From positions 118,348 through 182,347 of the forward strand of contig NZ_JAMGBG010000048.1 in assembly GCF_023516595.1 (NCBI RefSeq): a stretch of DNA of 64,000 nt, given 5' to 3'. The stretch is from Streptomyces neyagawaensis. Its GTDB lineage: Bacteria > Actinomycetota > Actinomycetes > Streptomycetales > Streptomycetaceae. The notes below the pieces were generated by a model, which searched no databases, was not told the DNA's origin, and saw nothing but the letters and a program-made list of their open reading frames with translations. Shown here piece by piece: positions 17,161 through 26,279 of this stretch; position 1 is the first letter of the stretch; every line of letters begins with the position of its first letter. The position numbers and the translations under genes are program-made.

Positions 17161-17798
17161 CGATCGACTGGTCGTGGATCGGCGACCACACCGACGACCT
17201 CGCCACCCTCACGGTCTCCCACCTCCAGGCCGCCCTGTCCGCCGTCCTCCTCGGAGTCCTGATCTCGCTCCCCCTGGCAGTGGTCGCCCACCGGGTCCGC
17301 CCTCTGCGCGGTTTCCTGCTCGGCATCTCGAACGTCCTGTTCACGATCCCGTCGATCGCGATCTTCGTGCTCCTGCTGCCGGTCAGCGGCCTCACCCGCA
17401 CCACCACGGTGATCGGCCTGACGGTCTACACGCTGGTCGTGCTCCTCCGGAACACCGTGGAGGGGCTCGACTCGGTCCCCGCGAAGACGAAGGAGGCGGC
17501 GAAGGCGATGGGCACGCGCCCCCTGCGCACGCTGCTCACGGTCGAGTTGCCGCTGGCGCTCCCCGTGATCATGGCGGGCGTCCGCATCGCGACGGTCATG
17601 TCCATCTCCCTCGTCTCGGTCGCGACCTACATCGGCGACGGCGGCCTCGGGCAGCTCTTCACCGACGGCTTCCAGCGCGACTTCCCGACGCCGGTGGTCG
17701 CGGGAGTGGTCCTCACGATCCTCCTGGCCGTGGTCGCGGACGCGGCCCTGGTCGCCGTCCAGTACGTCCTGACCCCCTGGCAGAGGCGGCGAGCCTGA
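17157..17798 (+). CDS. quaternary-amine ABC transporter permease 1
   Basis: 213 residues with about five to six hydrophobic segments and the inner-membrane EAA loop (AKTKEAAKAMGTRPLRTLLTVELPLALPVIMAGVRIA), the coupling site for the ATPase. It starts four bases before the end of the ATPase gene and ends one base before the second permease. Family length is normal. Confidence 0.88.
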   Translation: MTIDWSWIGDHTDDLATLTVSHLQAALSAVLLGVLISLPLAVVAHRVRPLRGFLLGISNVLFTIPSIAIFVLLLPVSGLTRTTTVIGLTVYTLVVLLRNTVEGLDSVPAKTKEAAKAMGTRPLRTLLTVELPLALPVIMAGVRIATVMSISLVSVATYIGDGGLGQLFTDGFQRDFPTPVVAGVVLTILLAVVADAALVAVQYVLTPWQRRRA

Positions 17799-17799
17799 C

Positions 17800-18462
17800 A
17801 TGTACGAACTCTTCAAGAACCTCGGCAGCTGGCTGACCAGCGGCGCCCAGTGGTCCGGCTCGGACGGCATTGCCCACCGCCTCGCCGAGCACCTCCAGTA
17901 CTCCCTCCTCGCCACGCTCGTCGCGGCCGCCATCGGCCTCCCGCTGGGCCTGCTGATCGGCCACACCGGCAAGGGCGCGTTCCTTGCCATCAACCTGGCG
18001 TCGTTCGGCCGCGCGCTGCCCACCGTCGGCCTGGTCGTTCTGGTCTTCCTGGCCGGCGGACTGTCCATGCTCCCGGTCTACGTCGCCCTGGTCGCCCTCG
18101 CGGTCCCGGCGATCGTCACCAACACCTACGCCGGGATGACCGCCGTCGACGCGGGCGTGAAGGACGCGGCGCGCGGGCAGGGCATGCGCGGTCACCAAGT
18201 CCTGTTCCAGGTCGAGTTGCCGCTCGCCCTCCCTCTGATCATGACGGGCCTGCGCCTGGCGCTCATCCAGGTCGTCGCCACCGCCACGATCGCCGCGTAC
18301 GTCTCCTTCGGCGGCCTCGGCCGCTACGTCTTCGACGGCCTCGCCCAGCGCGACCTCGTGCAGGTGCTGGGCGGCGCGGTACTGGTCGCCGTCGTGGCCG
18401 TCGTACTCGATGTGCTGCTGAGCACCCTCCAGCGCTTCCTCTTCCGACACCGCACTGCCTAG
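17800..18462 (+). CDS. quaternary-amine ABC transporter permease 2
   Basis: 220 residues, a paralogue of the preceding permease with its own EAA loop (VDAGVKDAARGQGMRGHQVLFQVELPLALPLIMTGLRLA). Two separate permeases plus a lipoprotein binding protein correspond to the OpuC arrangement (OpuCB/OpuCD) rather than to fused EgtU-like permease-binding proteins. Confidence 0.88.
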   Translation: MYELFKNLGSWLTSGAQWSGSDGIAHRLAEHLQYSLLATLVAAAIGLPLGLLIGHTGKGAFLAINLASFGRALPTVGLVVLVFLAGGLSMLPVYVALVALAVPAIVTNTYAGMTAVDAGVKDAARGQGMRGHQVLFQVELPLALPLIMTGLRLALIQVVATATIAAYVSFGGLGRYVFDGLAQRDLVQVLGGAVLVAVVAVVLDVLLSTLQRFLFRHRTA

Positions 18463-18471
18463 GGACCCTCG

Positions 18472-19398
18472 ATGAACCGACGCACTGTCCTCGGCGGCCT
18501 TTTCGCAGCGGCCTCCGTCCCCGCCCTCTCCTCCTGCGCGAGCGGCATCACCTCTCTCGACAGCCAGGGCACGACCTCCGGCGGAGGCTCCAGCAAGGGC
18601 GGAGTCACCATCGGCACCGCCAACTTCACCGAAAATCAGGTGCTGGGGTATCTGTACGCGGCCGTGCTCACGGCAGCCGGCGTGAAGACGAATGTCCGCC
18701 CGAACCTCGGCACCCGCGAGATCCTCATCCCCGCGCTCAAGGGCGGCGACATCGACCTCCTGCCGGAGTACCAGGGCGCCCTCCTGCACTACCTCGCCCC
18801 GAAGGCGACGGAGACCGAGGAGGGCGAGATGCAGAACGCCCTCGCCGTCGCGCTCCCCGCCGGCCTCCAGGTGTTGCCGTACGGCATGGCGGAGGACTCG
18901 GACGCCTTCGTGGTCACGCGGGAGACGGCGAAGAAGTACGGCCTGACCTCGCTGGCCGACCTGAAGAAGCAGAACGGCAAGCTGGTCATCGGCGCGGCGC
19001 CGGAGGTGAAGAAGCGCCAGGTGGGCGTGATCGGCCTCAGGGAGGTCTACGGGGTGGAGTTCAAGGAGTTCAAGTCCCTCGACTCCTCCGGGCCCCTGGT
19101 CAAGGGCGCCCTGAAGAAGGGCGACGTCGATGTGGCGAACCTCTTCACCACGGACACCGACATCCAGGCCAACGACTGGGTGGTGCTGAAGGACCCCGAG
19201 AACCTCATCCCCGGCCAGCATGTCGTCCCGCTCATAGCCGACCGCAAGGCCGACTCCACGGTCCGCAAGGCCCTGGCCCGCCTCGGCAACATCCTCACCA
19301 CGGCCCAGCTCACCGAGCTCAACCGCCAGGTCGACAAGGACAAGAAGGACCCGGAAGACGTGGCAAACGCCTACGCGAAGCAGCATGGGCTGGCCTGA
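18472..19398 (+). CDS. quaternary-amine ABC transporter substrate-binding lipoprotein
   Basis: 308 residues. The lipobox LSSC follows a Tat-like start (NRRTVLGGLFAAAS). The OpuAC/OsmX fold is recognisable: TIGTANFTENQVLGYLYAAVLTAAG, GTREILIPALKGGDIDLLPEYQGALL, and the C-terminal HVVPLIA. Aromatic-cage residues that hold the trimethylammonium group in this family cannot be placed with certainty by eye; Tyr residues in LPEYQG and LGYLYA are candidates. It completes the operon, ten bases after permease 2. Together with the divergent lyase, it suggests uptake of a betaine that is then broken down. Confidence 0.87.
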   Translation: MNRRTVLGGLFAAASVPALSSCASGITSLDSQGTTSGGGSSKGGVTIGTANFTENQVLGYLYAAVLTAAGVKTNVRPNLGTREILIPALKGGDIDLLPEYQGALLHYLAPKATETEEGEMQNALAVALPAGLQVLPYGMAEDSDAFVVTRETAKKYGLTSLADLKKQNGKLVIGAAPEVKKRQVGVIGLREVYGVEFKEFKSLDSSGPLVKGALKKGDVDVANLFTTDTDIQANDWVVLKDPENLIPGQHVVPLIADRKADSTVRKALARLGNILTTAQLTELNRQVDKDKKDPEDVANAYAKQHGLA

Positions 19399-19589
19399 CA
19401 TTTCGTCGCATGTGGCGTGCTGGTCGTGCGGTAGAGCTCGGGGTCGAGCCGGCTGCGGCTCTCGTCCCTGCGAGGGACGGCCGGGCCCGCGTCCGGGGAC
19501 GCGGATGCGGGCCATGACCTCCTCGAACTGCGCGCCTGCTGCCGATCTTCACGGTGCCCAGGGCGGTGTGGTGGTCGAGGGCGGTCGGG

Positions 19590-21017
19590 TCAGTTCGGTG
19601 CGTGTGCGTGTGCCTCCGGGGCGTTGTTTCCGGCTAGCGTCTCGGGGCGTAGTACGCGCTGGAGTTCGTCGGCGGTGAGCAGGTCTTGGGCCAGGACCAC
19701 GTCGGCCACCGGCAGGTTGCTGTCCAGGGCCTCCTGTGCGGCGGCGCTGGCCTTCGCGTAGCCGATGACGGGGGTGAGCGCGGTGACGATTCCGATGGTG
19801 TTGTGGACGACCGCGCGCAGGTGCTCGCGGTTGGCGGTGATGCCGTTCACGCAGCGGTCGGCCAGCGTCAGGCATCCGGCCTCCAGCTGACCGATGCTTT
19901 CGAACAGGCAGTGGGCGATGACCGGTTCGAAGGCATTGAGCTGGAGCTGACCCGCCTCGGCGGCCATGGTGATGGTGATGTCGTTGCCGATGGCCCTGAA
20001 GGCGATCTGGTTGACGACCTCGGGGATCACCGGGTTGACCTTGCCGGGCATGATGCTGGAGCCGGCCTGTACCGCGGGAAGGTTGATCTCGCCGAGGCCG
20101 GCCCGGGGCCCCGAGGACAGCAGTCGCAGATCGTTGCAGGTCTTGGAGAGCTTGACGGCGATGCGCTTGAGCACCCCGGAGAGCTGGACGAACGCTCCCG
20201 CGTCCTGGGTCGCCTCCACGAGGTCCGCGGCGGTGGACAGGGGCTCACCGGTGATGGCACTGAGGTGTGCGCAGGCCAGTGCCGCGTAGTGGGGGTGGGA
20301 GTTGAGGCCGGTCCCGATGGCCGTACCTCCGAGGTTGATCTCCCGGATGAGGGCGCTCGCTTCGGCCAGGCGCTGTTCGTCCTCGGCCAGCATCACCGCG
20401 TACGCGCCGAACTCCTGGCCGAGGGTCATGGGTACCGCGTCCTGCAGTTGGGTGCGGCCGGTCTTGACGACGTCGGCGAACTCGTCGGCCTTGGCCCGGA
20501 ACGCCTGCCGCAGGGTGGCCATGGCCTGTTGAAGGCGGTGCGTGCTTGTCTGCAGGGCCACCTTGACCGCCGTCGGGTACGCGTCGTTCGTGCTCTGCCC
20601 GGCGTTCACGTCGTCGAGGGGGTGCAGGTGGTGGTAGTCGCCGCGCTGGTGACCCAGGAGTTCGAGTGCCCGGTTGGCTATGACCTCGTTCGCGTTCATG
20701 TTGGTGGACGTGCCCGCGCCGCCCTGGATGACGTCCACGACGAACTGGTCGTGGAGCTTGCCGGAGCGGATCTCCTCGCAGGCGGTGACGATGGCCTCGG
20801 CCTTGTCGGCCTCCAGGAGCCCCAGGTCGCGGTTGGCCAGCGCCGCGGCCTGCTTGACGGCGGCCAGCCCGTTGACCAGGTCACGGTGGGCGGAGATACG
20901 GGTGCCGGTGATGGGGAAGTTGTGCACGGCCCGGAGGGTGTGGATGCCGAAGTAGGCGTACCGGGGCACCGGAAGGTCACCGAGGAGGTCGTGCTCGTAG
21001 CGGAACTCGTCGTCCAT
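19590..21017 (-). CDS. aspA: aspartate ammonia-lyase
   Basis: 475 residues. It catalyses L-aspartate to fumarate plus ammonia. The superfamily signature GSSIMPGKVNP is intact at 319-329 with the catalytic Ser. The other conserved blocks are also present: GAGTSTNMNANEVIANRA, HPLDDVNAGQSTNDAYPTA and TGRTQLQDAVPMTLGQEF. The sequence follows aspartase rather than fumarase (QGGAGTSTNMN...LG, 475 residues), though the two are hard to separate by eye. It is the last gene of the acidic amino acid operon, 44 bp after the second permease. Imported aspartate would therefore enter the TCA cycle as fumarate. Confidence 0.9.
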   Translation of the reverse strand: MDDEFRYEHDLLGDLPVPRYAYFGIHTLRAVHNFPITGTRISAHRDLVNGLAAVKQAAALANRDLGLLEADKAEAIVTACEEIRSGKLHDQFVVDVIQGGAGTSTNMNANEVIANRALELLGHQRGDYHHLHPLDDVNAGQSTNDAYPTAVKVALQTSTHRLQQAMATLRQAFRAKADEFADVVKTGRTQLQDAVPMTLGQEFGAYAVMLAEDEQRLAEASALIREINLGGTAIGTGLNSHPHYAALACAHLSAITGEPLSTAADLVEATQDAGAFVQLSGVLKRIAVKLSKTCNDLRLLSSGPRAGLGEINLPAVQAGSSIMPGKVNPVIPEVVNQIAFRAIGNDITITMAAEAGQLQLNAFEPVIAHCLFESIGQLEAGCLTLADRCVNGITANREHLRAVVHNTIGIVTALTPVIGYAKASAAAQEALDSNLPVADVVLAQDLLTADELQRVLRPETLAGNNAPEAHAHAPN

Positions 21018-21060
21018 GAGGGGGTGTACTCCTGATCTGGGCGGATCACCCTGAGTTTGT

Positions 21061-21951
21061 TCAGAGCGGCTTGGCGAAGGCGTTGTCCATCGCGGCGGGC
21101 TGCGGTGGGGCCGTGTCCCTGCCGGGCTCGCGCGTCACTTTTCTGCCTCTGCTGATGCGCTTCTGGAGCCAGTGCGCCAGCGCGTCCAGGGCCGTGTTGA
21201 TCGCGATGAATATCGCCGCCACGAGCAGCGCGGCCGGGATCACGTTGGAGAAGTTGGCGGCGATGCCGTTCAGGCCCCGGTCGACGAGTTCGTCGTAGCC
21301 GACGATGAAGCCCAGGGCGGAGTCCTTCAGCAGGACGATGAACTGGCTGATGATGGCGGGCATCATGGCGACGATGGCCTGGGGCATCAGGACGAGCACC
21401 ATCATCTGGCCCTTGGGCATGCCGAGCGCCCGTGCGGCCTCCGCCTGTCCCTTGGGAAGGCTGTTCACTCCGGCCCGGAGCGTCTCCGCGATCACCGACC
21501 CGTTGTAGAGGGTGAGGCCGAGGACCACGGCGGCGAACGGGGACATGGTCGTCCCGGTGAGCGCGAAGGAGCCGAAGAACGCGCAGAAGATGAGCAGCAG
21601 GAGGGGTACGGCCCGGAAGAACTCCACGACCGCTGCGGCGGGTACACGGATCCAGGCGTGTTCGGACATCCGAGCGGTCGCGAAGACCAGCCCGAAGGCG
21701 CCCGCGAGCACGATGCCCAGCCCCGCGGCCTTGAGCGTGCCCTCCAGGCCCGGCAGGATGAACGTGGTCCAGACGTCCGCGCGCAGCAGGGGCTGCCATT
21801 TCTCGGCCGCCCACTGGTCACGCTCGTCGAAGCGCGCGTACACCACGTATCCGAGCCAGAGGAAGGCGGCGGTGATCACCGTTGCCAGCACCTGGTTGCG
21901 GATGACGCCCCGGCGGCCGGGGACCTCGTACAGATTCGAGTGACCGCTCAT
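21061..21951 (-). CDS. glutamate/aspartate-type ABC transporter permease (GluD-like)
   Basis: 296 residues starting at ATG 21951, whose ATGA overlaps the stop of the upstream permease. HisM-type features: FFRAVPLLLLIFCAFF, then the EAA loop GQAEAARALGMPKGQMMVLVLMPQAI. The N-terminal region is long (about 80 residues with one helix), as in actinobacterial GluD. The short basic-to-acidic C-terminal tail (RKVTREPGRDTAPP) is cytoplasmic. Confidence 0.87.
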   Translation of the reverse strand: MSGHSNLYEVPGRRGVIRNQVLATVITAAFLWLGYVVYARFDERDQWAAEKWQPLLRADVWTTFILPGLEGTLKAAGLGIVLAGAFGLVFATARMSEHAWIRVPAAAVVEFFRAVPLLLLIFCAFFGSFALTGTTMSPFAAVVLGLTLYNGSVIAETLRAGVNSLPKGQAEAARALGMPKGQMMVLVLMPQAIVAMMPAIISQFIVLLKDSALGFIVGYDELVDRGLNGIAANFSNVIPAALLVAAIFIAINTALDALAHWLQKRISRGRKVTREPGRDTAPPQPAAMDNAFAKPL

Positions 21952-22616
21952 CGGGCCACCGCCAGACGGCGCGAGAGCCAGCCGAACAGCAGGCCGGTCG
22001 GCAGGCACAGCACCACGAAGCCCGCCGCGAAGCCGAGGAAGATCTGGATCACTTGGTCGCCGTAGATTTCGATCATCTCCCGCATGCGGACGGAGGCTTC
22101 CGCGACCCCTGCGACGAGGGCGACGGTGGTGTTCTTGGTCAGCGCGATCAGAATGCTTCCGAGTGGTGGGATCACCGCCCGGAACGCCTGGGGCAGCACG
22201 ACGAAGCCCAGGGTCTGACCGAATCCGAGACCCACGGCCCGGGCCGCCTCCGCCTGCCCGACGGGGACGGTGTTGATGCCCGCCCGCAGGGCCTCGCACA
22301 CGAACGCCGAGGTGTACGCGGTCAGTCCGAGGACGGCGAGCCAGTAGTTGTTGACGCTGATCTGTGCGGAGAACTCCACGCCCAGATTGGCGCCCACGCC
22401 CAGGCTGGTGAACAACAGGACCAGGGTGAGCGGGGTGTTGCGCGCCACCGTCACATAGACCTGCGAGGCGGTCCGCAGCACGGGGAGGGGGGAGACGCGC
22501 ATCCCGCTCAGCACGGTGCCCAGCACGAGTGAGCCGAGGGCGCTGACGGCGGTGAGCCGCAGGGTCATCCAGAACGCGGCGAGGATCGTTGCTCGCTCGG
22601 TGAACAGTGCGTCCAT
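21948..22616 (-). CDS. glutamate/aspartate-type ABC transporter permease (GluC-like)
   Basis: 222 residues from ATG 22616, preceded by AAGG. Typical HisQ/GluC permease: five hydrophobic segments, YVTVARNTPLTLVLLF, and the EAA loop VGQAEAARAVGLGFGQTLGFVVLPQAFR. It is translationally coupled to the next permease gene. The pair would form the heterodimeric channel fed by one or both binding proteins of the operon. Confidence 0.88.
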   Translation of the reverse strand: MDALFTERATILAAFWMTLRLTAVSALGSLVLGTVLSGMRVSPLPVLRTASQVYVTVARNTPLTLVLLFTSLGVGANLGVEFSAQISVNNYWLAVLGLTAYTSAFVCEALRAGINTVPVGQAEAARAVGLGFGQTLGFVVLPQAFRAVIPPLGSILIALTKNTTVALVAGVAEASVRMREMIEIYGDQVIQIFLGFAAGFVVLCLPTGLLFGWLSRRLAVAR

Positions 22617-22692
22617 GAGTACCTTCAATCGGGGCGGGGCCGGGCTGTGCGGTCGCACGTGCCGCCCGGTGGCCCGCCGTTCGGCGTCGTCG

Positions 22693-23523
22693 TCAGTACC
22701 GCTCGAGGCGCGGGACGGGGAATCCGGAGGCGGGGAGGTTGGCCTTGAGCGCAATGTCCCAGGAGCCGTCGGACACCATCTTCGCCAGCGCGTCGTTGAC
22801 CGCGTCCCGGCCCTTCTTGTCGTCCTTCTTCAGCCCGATGCCGTACTTCTCCTCGCTGAAGGGCGAGTCGAGCACCCGCAGCTTGTCGGGGTGCTGGGCC
22901 GCATAGCCGTAGAGGATGGAGTTGTCGGTGGTGACCGCGTCCAACTGGCCGGTGAGCACCCGGTCCACGCAGGCGGAGTAGGTCCGTTCCTCCTGGAGCT
23001 GCACGTCCTTGGCGTACTTGTCCTTGATCAGTTGCGCGGAGGTCGAGCCCGCGACCGAACACAGCTTCTTGCCGTTGAGCGACTTCGGCCCCGTGATGCC
23101 CTTGTTGTCCTTGCGGACCAGCAGGTCCTGGCCGGCGATCAGGTAGGGGCCGGCGAAGGCGACCTTCTGCTTGCGGGCGTCGTTGATGGAGTAGGTGGCG
23201 ACGACCATGTCGACCTGGCCCTGCTGGAGGAACGCCTCCCTGTTGGCCGACACGGCCTCCTTGAAGGTGATGTCCTTCTGGTCGACTCCCAGTTCCTTGG
23301 CGACGTACTTGGCGACGTCGATGTCGAAGCCGGTGAAGGAGCCGTCCGGGGTGCGCAGGCCGAGCCCGGGCTGGTCGGCCTTCACGCCGATGACGAGCTT
23401 CTTGTCCTTCGCGGCCCGGTCGACGACGGACGATCCGGTGTCGTCGCCGCCGTTTCCGCAGGCGCCGACGCTCAGTACGACGATCACGGAGGTGAGAGCG
23501 ACGCTGATCAGTCTCTTGGACAT
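22693..23523 (-). CDS. glutamate/aspartate-type ABC transporter substrate-binding lipoprotein 1
   Basis: 276 residues from ATG 23523. The lipobox SVGAC is followed by a Gly-rich linker. SBP family 3 landmarks: LVIGVKADQPGLGLRTPDGSFTGFDIDVAKYVAKEL, VDMVVATYSINDARKQKVAFAGPYL (the conserved R for the alpha-carboxylate region) and SVAGSTSAQ. It closely resembles GluB of Corynebacterium and Streptomyces. It lies between the ATPase and permease genes. Confidence 0.88.
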   Translation of the reverse strand: MSKRLISVALTSVIVVLSVGACGNGGDDTGSSVVDRAAKDKKLVIGVKADQPGLGLRTPDGSFTGFDIDVAKYVAKELGVDQKDITFKEAVSANREAFLQQGQVDMVVATYSINDARKQKVAFAGPYLIAGQDLLVRKDNKGITGPKSLNGKKLCSVAGSTSAQLIKDKYAKDVQLQEERTYSACVDRVLTGQLDAVTTDNSILYGYAAQHPDKLRVLDSPFSEEKYGIGLKKDDKKGRDAVNDALAKMVSDGSWDIALKANLPASGFPVPRLERY

Positions 23524-23605
23524 GTTGATTCCTTCTATGACAGACGGGAAGAGGGTCTGGAGGTGCGGGTGCGCGCGGCCCTCGGACGGCCGGCGGGTCC
23601 AGGTG

Positions 23606-24385
23606 TCAGTGGGTGAGGATCTTGGCGAGGAACGCCTGGGCGCGTTCACTGCGCGGGTTGTCGAAGAACTCGTGGGGGGTGTTCTCCTCGACGATCTGGC
23701 CGTCGGCCATGAACACGACGCGATCGGCGGCCCGGCGGGCGAAGCCCATCTCGTGCGTCACCACGACCATCGTCATGCCGTCCCGGGCGAGGGCCGTCAT
23801 CACGTCCAGCACCTCGTTGACCATCTCGGGGTCGAGGGCGGAGGTCGGCTCGTCGAACAGGATCACCTTCGGGTCCATGGCCAGCGCCCGGGCGATGGCC
23901 ACCCGCTGCTGCTGTCCTCCGGACAGTTGGGCCGGGTACTTGTGGGCCTGGCTGCCGATACCGACGCGGTCGAGGAGTTCGTGGGCGCGCTGCTCGGCGG
24001 CCCTACGGTTCTGCTTCAGCACCTTGACCGGGGCGAGGGTGACGTTGTCCAGGACCGTCTTGTGGGCGAAGAGGTTGAAGCCCTGGAAGACCATGCCCAC
24101 TTCGGCGCGCAGTCGTGCGAGCTGCCTGCCCTCGGTGGGCAACGGCGTGCCGTCGACAGTGATGGCGCCGGAGTCGATCGTCTCCAACCGGTTGATGGCG
24201 CGGCAGAGCGTGGACTTGCCGGACCCCGAGGGACCGATCAGCACCACGACCTCACCGCGGCTCACAGCCAGGTCGATGTCCTTCAGCACATGCAGGGGCC
24301 CGTAGTGCTTGTTGACCTTGTCGAGCACCACCAGGTCGGTGCTCGGCACCGCCCGCCGATGCGTCGCGGACATAACCTTGGTCAT
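23606..24385 (-). CDS. glutamate/aspartate-type ABC transporter ATP-binding protein
   Basis: 259 residues. Walker A GPSGSGKST, signature LSGGQQQR, Walker B VILFDEPTSALDPE and the switch His in VVTHEMGFAR show a GlnQ/GluA-type polar amino acid importer ATPase. An in-frame ATG twelve bases downstream (MSATHRR) is an alternative start. It sits in the operon between the two binding-protein genes. Confidence 0.9.
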   Translation of the reverse strand: MTKVMSATHRRAVPSTDLVVLDKVNKHYGPLHVLKDIDLAVSRGEVVVLIGPSGSGKSTLCRAINRLETIDSGAITVDGTPLPTEGRQLARLRAEVGMVFQGFNLFAHKTVLDNVTLAPVKVLKQNRRAAEQRAHELLDRVGIGSQAHKYPAQLSGGQQQRVAIARALAMDPKVILFDEPTSALDPEMVNEVLDVMTALARDGMTMVVVTHEMGFARRAADRVVFMADGQIVEENTPHEFFDNPRSERAQAFLAKILTH

Positions 24386-24496
24386 GGGAACACATCCCTC
24401 CCTTCCTCGGATTCGCCGACCGCGATGCCGTTCTCGGCGGCGATGGCGTCACCGTAGGAAAAGCGCACTCCCGCAAAGGGCTTGTGCGCTTTCTGC

Positions 24497-25393
24497 TCAG
24501 CGGGAGGGTGCGGAAAGGGAGGATGAAGAGCGGGAAAGGGAGGATGAAGAAGGGGAAAGCGACGGCTTGGCCGCCTTCGCGGGCACGTTCATCACGCCGA
24601 TGGTGTCCCGGAATGCCTTGTCCCAGCGGCCGTCGCGCACATACCGCTGGATCAGCCCGCTCAGATAGTCGCGGAAGTCGGTGTCGCCCCGGCGCACGCC
24701 GATGCCGTAGGGCTCCCTTCCAAAAGGCTTGCCGACGAGCCGGACCGTGTCCGGGTACTGGCTCATCATGCCCAGCAGAATGGACTCGTCCGTGCTGATC
24801 GCGTCGATCCGCCCGTCGACCAGCGCGGACATGCACTCGCTGTAGGTGTCGACGAGGACCAGTCGGGCGCGCGGGACCTCGCCCCGCAACCGCTGCGCGG
24901 ACGTGGAGCCCGCCGCGGTGCACACGTCCCGGCCGGCGAGGTCGGCGAGGTCGTGGATGCCCCGTTCGTCGCGGCGGACCAGCACGTCCTGACTGGAGTA
25001 GTAGTACGGGTCGGTGAAGTCCACGAGTTTGCGGCGCTCTTCGCTGATCGAGTACGTCGCCACCACGATGTCGACGACACCGCGGCGCAGGAAGTCCTCG
25101 CGGTTGCGGGGCATGGTCTCGATGAACCGGATGTTGCGCTCGCTGCCGGTGAGGTCCTTCGCCACCATGCGGGCGATCTCCGCGTCGAATCCGGTGATCC
25201 GGCCGGTGGAGGGGTCCTTGTACCCGAAGAGCGGATGATCGAACTTGATGCCGACGGTGAACGTGCCCCGGTCCTCGATGCGGGCCATGGCCGACCCCCC
25301 GGGGAAGCGTGCCCCGGTGTCCGGACCGGGCAGGCCGCAGCCGCCGACCAGCAGACAGCTCAGCGCGGCCAGTACCGCGCGGCGGGAGGTCAT
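24497..25393 (-). CDS. glutamate/aspartate-type ABC transporter substrate-binding lipoprotein 2
   Basis: 298 residues. The lipobox VGGC is at about residue 19, and the same SBP family 3 blocks as in the first protein follow (FDAEIARMVAKDL, VDIVVATYSISEERRKLVDFTDPYYY, TAAGSTSAQRL). The start overlaps the stop of the response-regulator gene (ATGA), so regulator and binding protein are translationally coupled. The C-terminus is an unusual tail, SLSPSSSSLSRSSSSLSAPSR, encoded by a short tandem repeat near 24500-24560 and absent from typical family members. It may be a second specificity component or a sensory binding protein for the adjacent kinase; that is inference. Confidence 0.85.
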   Translation of the reverse strand: MTSRRAVLAALSCLLVGGCGLPGPDTGARFPGGSAMARIEDRGTFTVGIKFDHPLFGYKDPSTGRITGFDAEIARMVAKDLTGSERNIRFIETMPRNREDFLRRGVVDIVVATYSISEERRKLVDFTDPYYYSSQDVLVRRDERGIHDLADLAGRDVCTAAGSTSAQRLRGEVPRARLVLVDTYSECMSALVDGRIDAISTDESILLGMMSQYPDTVRLVGKPFGREPYGIGVRRGDTDFRDYLSGLIQRYVRDGRWDKAFRDTIGVMNVPAKAAKPSLSPSSSSLSRSSSSLSAPSR

Positions 25394-26079
25394 GAGTCGC
25401 AGAAGCGGTAGCGGTGCTGCGGCCGTCCCGACGACCCGTAGCGCAAGCTGGTCACGACGTCTCCCCGGTCGGCCAGATACTCGAGATACCGCCTGGCGGT
25501 GGCCCTGCTGATGCCGACGGCCTCGGCGGTCTCGTGAGCCGACAGATCCCGTCCCGCGGCGGCCAGCGCGTCGAGCACCACCCGCTCGGTCGCGGCCGAG
25601 ATGCTCTTGGGCCGGACGACCGCGTCGAGGTGCAGGGAGCGGAAGACGCGGTCGATCGCGCGCTGCTCCACCATCCCCTCGCCGGCCGACAGGTGTGCCG
25701 AGGCTGCCGCGTATCTGAGGAGGGTCTGTTCCACGGTGCCTGTCCGGGCGGGCTTGATCAGGTAGTAGAGGGCGCCCCGCTGCATCGCGGCCTGTACGGC
25801 GGCGGACTCCCTCCTGCCGGAGATCACGATGACGTCGGTGGGCGAACAGTCGGGTCGCCGAAGCTGATGGGCCACGTCCAGGCCTGAGATGTCGGGCAGA
25901 TGCAGATCGAGAAGGACCAGGCGCGGTGCGAACCGGCGCGCGGCGGCCAGCGCCTCGCGCCCGGTGTGCGCGATGGCCACGACCCTGAACCCGGGGATCC
26001 GGTTGACCTGCGCCCGCAGGGCAGTGGTGACGACCGGGTCGTCGTCCACGATGAGAAGGGTTATCTCCTTCGACGCCAT
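25390..26079 (-). CDS. CitB/DcuR-type response regulator
   Basis: 229 residues from ATG 26079, preceded by GAGGAG. The N-terminal receiver has the acidic pair (VDDDP), the phosphoacceptor Asp in LVLLDLHLPD and the conserved Lys (IKPAR). The C-terminal region is a winged-helix-like DNA-binding domain (SAHETAEAVGISRATARRYLEYLADRGDV), as in DcuR/CitB regulators of dicarboxylate and amino acid use. It heads the operon that continues through the ABC transporter to aspA. It is divergent from the hybrid kinase, its probable partner, although CitB-type regulators usually pair with simple DcuS/CitA kinases. Confidence 0.87.
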   Translation of the reverse strand: MASKEITLLIVDDDPVVTTALRAQVNRIPGFRVVAIAHTGREALAAARRFAPRLVLLDLHLPDISGLDVAHQLRRPDCSPTDVIVISGRRESAAVQAAMQRGALYYLIKPARTGTVEQTLLRYAAASAHLSAGEGMVEQRAIDRVFRSLHLDAVVRPKSISAATERVVLDALAAAGRDLSAHETAEAVGISRATARRYLEYLADRGDVVTSLRYGSSGRPQHRYRFCDS

Positions 26080-26279
26080 CGCCACGCTCCTCGTTTCGGC
26101 GACCGTCCAGACGACCCCATAGATTCTCAATCGACGCGGTGTCCCCTCGGCATTTTGAGCATTGTGCTCACCGCGAATATCTCTTTCAACCGCTTGACCT
26201 ACTATTTTTTTCCCGGCAACCACTCTTGTTACTGCGGCAGCATCTCGATGAGCCGCCGGTTCACCTGGAGGTGAACGCA

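Noticed and set aside
16126..19398. Ordinary osmoprotectant uptake as the sole role of the ABC operon
   Set aside because: It remains possible, but the only divergent neighbour is a HAL-fold lyase rather than an osmostress gene, so a catabolic role was preferred as a hypothesis.
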